From Ectocarpus siliculosus (taxonomy: Eukaryota; Sar; Phaeophyceae; Ectocarpales; Ectocarpaceae), in assembly GCA_000310025.1 (NCBI GenBank), contig FN649731.1, positions 3,608,270 through 3,652,247 on the forward strand: 43,978 nt of DNA. The letters are read 5' to 3'. A model generated the notes under the pieces. It made no database searches. It saw only the letters and a program-made list of their open reading frames with translations, and was not told the origin of the DNA. The translations under genes were made by a program, and so were the position numbers. Positions 22,244 through 32,000 of this stretch are shown piece after piece; positions within the stretch are counted from its first letter, which is position 1; every line of letters begins with the position of its first letter.

Positions 22244-22379
22244 GCTGAGAGGCCAAAGTCCTGTCCAGAAGCCTATGGACGGCTTACATGTCATATATTG
22301 TGCTCATGAACGTGAGCTGACCCAACCTGACAATCGCACATACTATTGTTGTTCGCAACCATAGTCGCACGACTCGTTT
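22242..22379. mobile_element. LTR-like module B, joined to module A
   Basis: From CGGCTGAGAGGCC to GACTCGTTT this is nearly the same as 14851-14991, with a few substitutions and a small indel in the T-rich run. The shared CG at 22242-22243 is the junction with module A. A CACCAC-type run follows at 22392-22413. Confidence 0.55.
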
Positions 22380-22631
22380 CAGACAACAAGATCACCACCA
22401 CCACCACCACCGCCAACAACAACAACAAACCGGGAGAACCGCGGATCACTACAACACGGACATGTAAGGTTTGGTGATACCTCCTGATGGGACATCGGAA
22501 GTACTGCAAGAAGAACAGAAACACGATCCAGACTTCTCACTACTACGACTGTAAGCAGTGGTAGTGCTGCATACATACATACCTACAGCGCCCAGCAGTC
22601 CGACCTTCTTTTTACGCAATAAGTAGTAGCT

Positions 22632-22997
22632 CTAATTCGGGGAGTCGTCGACATCTTCCTCCTTCTGCTCATCGCTTCCACCTTTACTGGTTACACTCTC
22701 CTTCCTTCCCTCCTTGGTATTGCCAAGGGAGAGACAGTTGCCCTCTTCGTCTCCATCGCCCTCTCGTCCACTGTGCTCGCCTTGACGAACTTTTGTCAGC
22801 ATTTCCACGACCTCTGCCATCTGAACCTGAGCTGCCAGGCAAACTTCCTCCAGGCGGCGTTTTGTCTGAAGGGATTTGTTTTCCTGGCTCCGCGCTTTCT
22901 CGGCAAGTTCGCGGAGCTGCCCCTCGAGTACCTGTATCCTCGCAGCGTCGCTATCAGAAGGAGTCAAACCAGTAGTATTCCCGTCTTCCGAAGACAT
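22632..22997 (-). CDS. Short coiled-coil protein, gag-N-terminus-like
   Basis: ATG at 22997 (MSSEDGN) opens 121 codons ending TAG. Residues about 20-75 form a clear heptad pattern (IQVLEGQLRELAEKARSQEN and onward), and the tail is highly acidic and Ser/Gly-rich. The layout (MSS, a short polar lead, coiled coil, charged tail) parallels the Gag N-terminus of the copia element at 16196, and LTR-like modules lie just beyond its 3' end. A remnant gag start is the likeliest reading. An independent small protein is possible. Confidence 0.45.
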   Translation of the reverse strand: MSSEDGNTTGLTPSDSDAARIQVLEGQLRELAEKARSQENKSLQTKRRLEEVCLAAQVQMAEVVEMLTKVRQGEHSGREGDGDEEGNCLSLGNTKEGRKESVTSKGGSDEQKEEDVDDSPN

Positions 22998-22999
22998 CA

Positions 23000-23527
23000 G
23001 CTTGGGGTGTAGCCCCCCCGCGCTGTTGGTCTGGAACTCTATACGTACAGCTGGTCTCCTCCAGGTACCTCTAAGAACGATTTCTGGCGGAAAATAACAA
23101 AATAACAGGCTGAGATTTTTTTTCTGAAACCGCTTGAAACCGCCCAAAAAACGCCTTGGAACTCTATACGCGTGATCAATTCGCGTTTGGAGCCTTCTTG
23201 GTTCTTGGTTTACTGCGGTAGCAACCGCAATATTGTGTTGTTGGTTGTTGGTGCGTCGTGTTTCCTAACGTGTAATTTTGTTGTTTGTGTTATGTTGGTG
23301 TGTAATAATGTCTCTTGTCCTGCTCATGTCCCCATCCACGTCATTCTAAGATTTTAAGTGCAAACAAACCAAGAACAAACACAAAAAAACATCCTCGTCC
23401 CTCCTCCCAACAAGTGACACTGAGTGAGTTTATTTTGAATGGCTTTCTGCAACAACACTGCTTTGAATATCAATCATCGTGATGTAAACACTCTCCCTAT
23501 CTATACATACATAAACATTTTTGACTT
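23000..23527. other. No gene; 14-bp direct repeat
   Basis: No gene recognised up to the inverted-repeat element. TGGAACTCTATACG occurs at about 23032-23045 and again at about 23157-23170. Confidence 0.5.
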
Positions 23528-23598
23528 GGGTGCACAATTTTTTTTTTTTCCGACACCTAACCCCCAAAACCTTTTTTTGGGGCCCTTCGGGGGGGGGG

Positions 23599-23698
23599 NN
23601 NNNNNNNNNNNNNNNNNNNNNNNNNNNNNNNNNNNNNNNNNNNNNNNNNNNNNNNNNNNNNNNNNNNNNNNNNNNNNNNNNNNNNNNNNNNNNNNNNN
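23599..23698. other. Assembly gap, 100 N
   Basis: Exactly 100 N lie between a G run and a C run. The length is a placeholder, and the true size is unknown. The flanking homopolymers probably stopped sequencing. Frames running through it have no meaning. Confidence 0.98.
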
Positions 23699-24144
23699 CC
23701 CCCCCCCCAAACGCCATACAATTTCCTATATAAACAAGTCTATAGTAAATCCTATATATAAAGTGGGCACACAGGGGGTAGTACAATCCACGTAGCCCCT
23801 GCTCAACAGTACCACAGCCCGCAGCCGCGGTACCGTCCGTAGCAGAGGAGCGAGAGAGCGAGAGCTTGGGGAGAGCGGTCACGATGAGCACAGTCTCCGT
23901 GGGGAGGGGATTCCTATCAACAACCCCCTTCGATAAGACGGCTTGGCTAAACCGCGTCTGCCGAGAGCGAGCGGATGGCATGGAGTTTGTTTGACGCTGC
24001 GGACACAACTTCGGCGACGGTTCAGGAGTCGACGAGGGCACCGCCTTGCAGCATGAGGCTTCGCACAAGCACGAAGAGTGAGTGTAGAGGAATGAGGATC
24101 AGTTTGTGAGATTGCCTTGGTTACATAATAGTATAATCTGCCTC

Positions 24145-24145
<1 letters not shown>

Positions 24146-24181
<36 letters not shown>
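24146..24181. repeat. GCA trinucleotide microsatellite
   Basis: About eleven uninterrupted GCA units, followed by ATAGCAAGAACAAC. Confidence 0.9.
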
Positions 24182-24549
24182 TAGCAAGAACAACACACAC
24201 ACCACACACCAAGGTTGGACGCACAAGAGTGCGCGAATGCGGAGCCCTCGCGATGCAACTGCCGTCGTGTTGCACACACCAAACGTTGTTGTACTGCTGC
24301 CCGTGTAGCTGGCAGCGGCAGCTGCGTATGTGTTGTGCTGCATACAATGTAACTGGAAGCAGCAGTAGCGGCAGCCTCAACAGCAGAGGCAGAAGCCGCA
24401 GCGGTAGCTGAGCAGCATGACAACTTGTGACAACGTCAACTTGACAACGTTTGAGAAAAAAAAAGCGCGAAATGCAGACCGGCACCACCCACAAGGCTGT
24501 GTGCCACGGGGATATTCGTGACTCTGCAGAAGAACTGGCCTTTACATTT

Positions 24550-26266
24550 TGGTGTCCCCTGCCCTGGCCTGCCACTTTCCGCACGCCCATCGCATGCGAG
24601 CAGATCGCGTTCGCCTGTTTGTTGCGAAAATCGCTCAGAAGAATAGCAGTGGCAACTGGGTTTGCACCACGTGCCAGCACTCTTTCGGCTCCGGTGAAGG
24701 GCTGACCCAGTTTCATGTGAACCAGCACGAGAGAGGTCGACCGCACACATGTGAGGGCGATGGCGGTCGGTGTCCGCAGTTGCATTCTCGAGTAATTCGG
24801 ACTGCTCACTTGTGCTTACCAACATTTCAAAACCTCGCAAGACCCGTTACTTTGTCTATCCTCGCGGCACGCATGTCGCGCAAAGTATCAATGCGTGCAT
24901 GCAGCTTTCTTTGTCGATGTGTGCGAATGCGTCGCCTACTACGCAACTTGACACAGTATGAACAGTAGAACGATTAGATCATTATTCCGTCTCTCAACGG
25001 CGGATCAATCAATATTTACTCACATCCGCAGGCGTGGTGCTGAAGCTAAGCGTCAGAGGAATACAATGCTGAGGTTTTTTAAACCGACGATTACGGGCGG
25101 CGGGAAGGGGTCGAGGGACGTGATGGATAGCAGCAGTGGCGCAAGCAGTGACGTTTAGGTGGTTACGACGGGAGTTGCAGGCGGGCGTGAGGGCGGAGCA
25201 GGCGCGGGTAGCGACGCTGAGGTGGTTGCGACGGGAGTTGCAGGAGGGCGTGAGGGCGGAACGGGCACGGGTAGCGACGGTGAGGTGGTTGCGACGGAGT
25301 TGTGAACGGGCGTGAGGGTTGTGAGGGCGCGAGCAGCGAAATGGATGGAACTTTCTCCGACGCTGCACACGAGAGTGGTTCGACCGATATGGTGCGCGTC
25401 CAAAACCCCCTCCGCTGCGCGGGATTGCGTCCGAATGTTCGGGAGCCTCTTCTCCAACACTACCCAGGAGCTTTGCATGGTGTCTTCAAAAAGGGGCTGT
25501 CGTGGGAGGCCTGGATAGACCCGAATGGCGTGGCTCTTTACGCCGTGGAATCCGTCTCCCGCGGCATCCTGAGCCCAGGTTGTGCTGGAGCAGTGGAAGA
25601 ACCAGGAGGCACGTGCGAGCCGTGTGTTGACATCAAGGGTAGTAAGGTTTACAGAGGTGAGACCACGTAGCGAAAAAAACGCGAAATAGGAAGGCACAAC
25701 TAGGAAGGCAAGACTATTTAACTGTCGTACCCTCATTCCACCACACATCCATGTACTTTTTTTTAATTGGATTGTTCCCTCTGCACCCCTTCCGTCTTGG
25801 AGCAGATCTGGTTCAACGATCGATCATCGTTGGAGCCAGAAGACTCAAGGTTGAAGCACCTTGCTCTAGATTTGTTGCCTCCTCACCAGCAACGAGGCAG
25901 GCTGACGCGGTGGAAGAAGAAGTTCGAAGTGCAGAAACTGTACACTTTGAACCAACTCAGGAAGTGCGCCGCTTTGCATGGTCGTGTTGCACTCGCGAAC
26001 AGTATCTTCATTTACATGGCAGACAATGACGTGAATGGCATTCGAAGACAAATTGCTATTATTTGTGGATGGGTGTTGCACGTGGCGAAGGTGATTCCAC
26101 CGCCGTAGGCTCATCGACAGCCCCTCTTCGGTATGTTGCCGGCTTGACTAAGCTTGGAATGATGACGGTTCGACGCATGGGTATGTGTCATTTGGTTGTG
26201 TCATTTCGCTACATTCGACCGAGGTCAAATGTCGTGGACTTGTCGCAGAGGCTAGAGAAGTTCTAA
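24550..26266 (+). pseudogene. Broken zinc-finger gene inside the inverted-repeat element
   Basis: Several plus-strand stretches look protein-coding. The first (about 24597-24760) has a C2H2-like finger: Cys codons at 24663 and 24672, His at 24714 and 24726 (C-x2-C-x13-H-x3-H). The next (about 25010-25651) has RRRGAEAKRQRNTMLRFFKP, then 21-residue repeats, then a stretch with LRCAGLRP and GLSWEAWIDP. The repeat run has TAG at 25156-25158 where its sister units have GAG, and one missing G near 25298 shifts the frame. A further exon-like stretch begins after GCAG at 25805 with IWFNDRSSLEPEDSRLKHL and runs to 26108; another ends at 26266. The family is not recognised. A transposon-encoded DNA-binding protein is plausible. 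Confidence 0.4.
25157..25345 (+). repeat. 63-bp tandem repeat, three copies
   Basis: Units start AGGTGGTT at 25157, 25220 and 25283, exactly 63 bases apart; the third decays. Read in frame they encode EVVATGVAGGREGG plus a Gly/Ser tail, a 21-residue repeat. Copy one has a stop in place of the first Glu, and copy three has a single-base deletion. Confidence 0.85.
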
Positions 26267-26526
26267 GCTACTTGTAGCTGAGGGGTTGTCCCCAAGCACT
26301 ACTGCTGTACTTCGACGTGGCAATCTACACCTTCCTAGTAACAAGGTCCTGCTTGCACGTCGTGCCGTGAACACCACCACACGCAAGCACACGCAATGGA
26401 GAAGGAGAAAGCCAAAAGAAAGCCTGTAAGAAAATATTAAAAAAAACAAACTTTTTTCACACCCCTCCCGGGGGGGGGGGGAGGGGGGTAGGGTTAGGTG
26501 TCGGAATTTTTTTTTTTTGTGCACCC

Positions 26527-29043
26527 TTGGTTGTTTTTGAATAATTTTCTGCATGTATTACGTACGTACGTCGAATACCGCCAAAAACGTTTTCGGCGTC
26601 CTGTTGCGGCAAACTAACTGCGGTTGCCGCACTTTAGGCCTGCGGCTTAAATAAATGGAAAGCTGCGCGGAACTTTATGTCTGGTTCTTGGTTGGTTGGT
26701 TGGTGTTCCCCGTCGCCCTTTGCCCTTCGCCCTTCGCCCCCCCTCTGACTCCCCCGCTCCCCTGTTCCTCGCTCCTCGCTGCCCGTCCACCCAGCACACC
26801 CTTTCGATTGTCACTGACCCTTCCAACACTCTGAGTGCAATCATGCCTCCTTCATCTCCTGTCGTCTGGATGTTTCGAACTCCGTCTCGATGTGCCTCAT
26901 TTTGTCACCCGCAATAGACTTGTCGCATGTCTACATAGTACCAGACAGACAGCAGCGTGGATGATATGATATCATCTGGCGTATGATTAAGGGGAGCCGA
27001 TTGTTTGTCGCAGCGGTTCGAAGGTAGGTGCATTCACACATAGATCGAGACGAGGGTATTGAATATAAGACAACAGCAAGCGGATTGAGCGACAAGAAGA
27101 AATAGGTTTGGGCTCTGAAAAGGACCAATCAGCTACATAATAACTAGAAAGAATGTACCAGCTGCTGTGGCTTCGACGTGGTGATGATGATTCGTGAGCA
27201 CATAGAGGGGGGGCACTGGTAGTACGGGGTAATGAGCCGAGGGGCACGACTCAATACCTAGCAGTGGTCTAGTGCCAGGCGTTTTAGCCACCAACTGCTG
27301 TATGTACCCACACACACCCGGAGACTTGTCTCGGCAAGTTCGTACCTATATTATATACACATGCGTTTCCTTGTAACGTCCAGAAAATTCGGCTGCGAGC
27401 GGATGATCAAGACAAGGTGCTTCCGTTTTCCCGCTGGATGTATCAAATGCTACACGGCGGAGGAGCGAGAAATACACAAACACGACACTCTGCGATCTTC
27501 AAGAAGACTGGTGCATCCGCTCCTACCCGCTGGAGTGATCAAACACACGCTGTACACAGCACAGCGGAGGAACCGCTGTGAGGTAATCACTCGCCCACAG
27601 CTACCCACCAAATATTGGCACTTCCCAGCACCGCCGCCAGCAGAAACATTGGCGGCAGGCACCAATGAAGACGCTATTTTGATGTAGATTGAGCCCATCC
27701 ATGGGGCGGCGTGGTGTGACAAGTGACAGAAGCACTGCTGTGTCCTTTCTCGTGTTCCGCTTCCTGGAGGCGGCCCATGCCCGTTCATGCCCGGGCAGCA
27801 GTGCACGGAACATGATACCGGGAACACAGACGAATACAAACGCAGGTAGAAAAGTGTCCTCCGCCTGCAAAGCGGTGACGCCGACTTCCACCTGCCTGCA
27901 TGGGACAAGGTTGTGTTGTGCTTTCTTCCATTTTATGTAACCAACACGATGTGCCACAGGGCGCACGGGCGGGTTCGAGAGTTCGTGGGCTCTTCCGTCT
28001 TCCTCCGCTTGTTTGCACCAACAACCTTGAACTATGGAAGTTGTGCCATGTAAAGATATAGCTGGCAAAAACGTCTGAAGCCTGCCTTGCTTTTCCCTCA
28101 AAAGCAAGGGTGAGGCAAGCAATAAGTGATACGCACCGTCCGTAATTGCAAGTACTGCCAGACCAACTAAAATAGTGATGGTCTCTAAATCACGAAATTA
28201 ACGGGTGCTGACAAATTAGAAACAGCAACCCAACCCATGTTGTTGGTAGAGGGACGAATTTGGTGACCACCCGATACTACATACCAGGTAATGGGAGACG
28301 GTGGCACCCAACATGGACAACACAGCCGCAGCTTCGGACCAACCACAGATGGTGTGCAGTCGCCGAGCAGAGGACAAGGAGGACAGGGGGCGAACATTGT
28401 TGATTGGAGACAACCCGCTGGTTCAATTCGCGGGACACGCCAAGCTCGAATGGGATGTGACACCGACTCAAAGGAGGATCAAAACCCACCCCACAAACGA
28501 AGCTTTCTCTTACTACTCATCCCTCCCACCACGAAAAAGAAGAAGAGCAGCATGTTCATTCAATCCCGCGACAAAACAATGGTCATGCGTGGAAAACAAG
28601 ATGGGTAGATATGAAACACACACCCGCTCAACTACTCGACAGCCTCCATCAATTCGGTCCGCACACGCTGCGCAGCCCGAGCTCCGGAAACACCAAGAGG
28701 GAACTTCTTCATCACATTCATGAGTCTTTCACAACAAGGTGGAAAACGCCCACAGCAGCGTTTCTTGTACACGTCTAGATCGCCCCACGACAAACTTCCT
28801 CGAACAACAAAAAGCAAAGGGCATGCAGAGCAAGACCAAGACGTCCGCAAGAAAGCCTAACGCCTACCCACCCTTGGCTACACCCCTCAAGAGGTTGTTG
28901 CTTCAACAAGCAAGCCAACTACGTCCGCAAAGCAACGTGGGGCCAACAAAAACGCCCCAATTTTCTTTGTGCCCGCCTAACCGAGCCCCGCCGGAACGCC
29001 ACCCCGCTCCGGCGACCCGCCGTCGCCTTCATCACCGTACGGC
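26527..29043. other. No gene recognised; 3' flank of eEF2
   Basis: Frames such as 27361-27687 (+), 27601-28122 (-) and 28301-28723 (+) are open but lack recognisable motifs, and several overlap on opposite strands. The last few hundred bases must include the eEF2 3' untranslated region. No clear AATAAA is assigned. Confidence 0.45.
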
Positions 29044-32000
29044 TTACAAGCGGTCCAGGTAGCGGTCCAGGGGCGGGATGTCCTCGACGAGGCCCTTCCT
29101 CTTGCGGACTTCCCTCACGACCGTGTACGACTTCGAGCCCTCGGATTGCGGGTCTCCGCTCATCTCCTGCCAGTGGTCGAACACGCACTGGGGGAACGCC
29201 TTGCCGCCGGTGTTGGAGCGGAGGTCCTTCGTGAACCCGAACGACTCCATGACGGGCAGGTACGCCTTCAGCGTCATCATCGGGGTTCCCGGGCGCTGCT
29301 CCTCCGCGAACACGTGCCCGCGGCGCTGGGTGAGCACGCCGTAGCAGCCGCCCATAGCGTCCTGGGGGCACGAGATCTCGCACAGGAAGACGGGCTCCAG
29401 GAGCATGGGCGAGGCCGTCAGCATGGACGCGTACACCACACGGCGAGCGGTGGGCATGATCTGTCCCATACCGCGGTGGATGGCGTCGGCGTGGAGGACC
29501 ACATCCAGGAGGTTGAACCGTACTCCGCGTACCTGACGAGAGGCAAGATAAGGATATAGTAACGGAGGAAAAACAGGTCGGGGTTGTAAGATGAACCACA
29601 TCGAGGACTTGTCTGCAACATTATGCACATCTCTTAAGGCTGTGCATGGAGGCTGACAACGCACAGTCGTCACGACCAAACACACAACAGACTATTCATA
29701 GTTTTGATTTTAAAGTTGACAACTCACGTCTTCCCATCGAAAACGAACGACGCGGCGCCCTCAACATCGTGTCCGTCTGCAACGGAAGCCTCGGCTGTTG
29801 CCCAAAACTGAACTAAACACCGCAGCATTCAGTTTTTGATGTTTCAAAGAGCCATGAACAACGCCGCCGCCAAACCGCATACACAAAATTCTCACACAAC
29901 TGCTGTGTTGCAGTGCTAAAACACCACAAAAAACGAAAGCAATCTCACCTTCTCCTCCGTCATGGGGCCCTCGTTCATGGCCCAGTTGAAGCCTCCGATA
30001 ACCGACTCCCTGATTTCGCCCAAGTAGTTGACACCCTTGGTAACGTCGACGAAGATGTTGGTTCCGGTTCCCTCGGGGCCGAAGGCCCAGATCTTACGGG
30101 CCTCGCTCACGTCCCAGCTGTACGTGTCGGCGAGGTAGCGGGCGCGCGTCTGCAAGAAAAGGAAGGGTGCGCGCGCCACACGCGGTAGGACGATTCAAAA
30201 AATGTGAGGCAACGGAGAAATTCGGTGCTCGGGCAATGTGCCAGGGGGAACCAAGAGGTAACACACAACGCAACTCGCTGAAAGGGGCTGACGCAGGTAA
30301 ATAGGTGTATCGGGGCAAGTTGGGAACAGGGACCACTAAAGCCGAACTTCACTCAAGCACAACATCATACCGCCCTTTGAAGACGGGGAATAACAAGAAA
30401 TGTATCCGAATTTCCGTCAACTACCGATACATGCAGAGCCACAAACGCGTTGTGCTTCACGCGCCCTCCCCTGAAACTGGCATCTTTGAATACCGCGGAA
30501 CACAAACCTACTCCACGTACAAAAATCCAAGGTAGACGCGACAAGTATATAATTGCACAGCCGAACACACCTTGGCGTCGTCCCTGGGGTTAAGACGGCC
30601 CTCCTCCACGTCCTCGGGGATGCCCGACTCCAGGGGGCACGCGGACAGGTACAGACGGTTGTGCTTGTTGGGCGACTTGGAGAGACACTGGGTGCTCGAC
30701 TCCGCCGACACGGTCTCGCGGTAGGACACAACCGGCTCCGAGATCTTAACGTCAGTGCCCATGAAGTCCTCCTGGAGGTCCTTGAGGCAGATCTCCAAGT
30801 GAAGCTGTACGAATCAGGAAAGGGCCAGCGAGAACGCAATTCGGGAATGTCAGCGTGACATCAGCTGAAAGCGTTGAAACAAAGAAGCAACCCATGTATA
30901 TCGCTCGCACACTTGACCTACATCGTCGAGTGTTCCAAACGTCCGAGTGGAAAGCTTACTGAGAGTAGACAAAGGAGTATTCCAGGGCACGCCCAGACCC
31001 GAAACAATGCAGGAGGCGTTTTAACCTCAAGCTACGTATGACCAGCAACCGTACTCTCATCACGTCTATAAAACACAACTTTTGAACGCAGTTTGTCCAA
31101 AAAGCTTGCGGCGGAGGGAAGCCAATGCTTGAACACAACCGCAATGGCAAGTGCAAAAGCCTTGAATATTTGTGAACTTATAGGCGTCGCTTCTTCAACA
31201 CAACCGCAAGCGGTCAGGGCACAACGGACAAAAGAAAACACGCACACACCTCTCCGCATCCGGCGATAATGTGCTCGCCAGACTCCTCCGTGTAGCACAG
31301 AACCATGGGGTCCGACTTCGACAGCCGCTTCATGCCCTCCACCAGCTTGGGCAGGTCCGCCTGGTTCTTCGGCTCGACGGCCACGCGCACGACGGGGGAC
31401 ACGCTAAACTTCATCGTCTTGATGCAGTGCCCGGTGTCCGAGGTCGTGATGGTTCCCGACTTGAGAAGGTACTGGTCCACGCCCACGAGACCGCACGTGT
31501 TACCCGCCGGGATGTCCTGCACCTGCTCCACGTACCGGCCCATCATGATGATGGTCCGCTGGATGTTCTTCACCCAGAGGTCCGACTTCTTTCCGGGGAC
31601 GTAGTTGGGGCCGAGGATGCGCACCTTCTGGCCGGTGGCGATGGTGCCCGCGAACACGCGGCCGAAGGCGTAGAAGCGACCCTTGTCGGAGGTGGGCACC
31701 ATCTTGGACACGTACCTGATCGGGAAGCAATAGTGGGTGGGAAAATGGGTGTGTGCGTGAGAAATGAGTTTACACAAACTGCCCTGTTTGATCGAATCTC
31801 GTTGATATCGTCCCCTGAGGAAAGCGCACAGGACACTCGAAGAGAAGAAAGAGCGCTGTACACCCACACAACACCCTAGCGGCATTACGAACCGGGCCAA
31901 CAAACCAACTTTGAAGACACCACCAAGTACTGTTTCAACCAGCAATGCCCAACCCTGATTAATCTCTGCCTCGCTCCGCTCTTCGCGCACAGCAGAGACA

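Larger units (their letters stand above)
23528..26526. mobile_element. Candidate DNA element bounded by inverted repeats
   Basis: GGGTGCACAA at 23528-23537, a T run and CCGACACCTAACCC are matched, in reverse complement, at 26491-26526, giving arms of about 36 bp. The A/T run between the matching blocks is T-rich in one arm and partly A-rich in the other when aligned, so the arms are imperfect. The flanks show only TT on both sides, so the target duplication is unconvincing. The interior holds the sequencing gap, a GCA microsatellite and a decayed multi-part gene. I infer a TIR transposon of about 3.0 kb. Confidence 0.45.

Noticed and set aside
23430-24068. Frames running through the N gap
   Set aside because: They depend on 100 unknown bases of placeholder length.
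24121-24809. Minus frames with Ala/Leu/Cys homopolymers
   Set aside because: These are low-complexity readings of the GCA microsatellite.
23528-26526. TA or longer target duplication at the 3-kb inverted-repeat element
   Set aside because: Only TT is shared outside the arms, which is too short to count.
31271-31879. 202-codon plus frame
   Set aside because: It is the antisense of eEF2 exon 8, whose family motifs and splice sites are clear.
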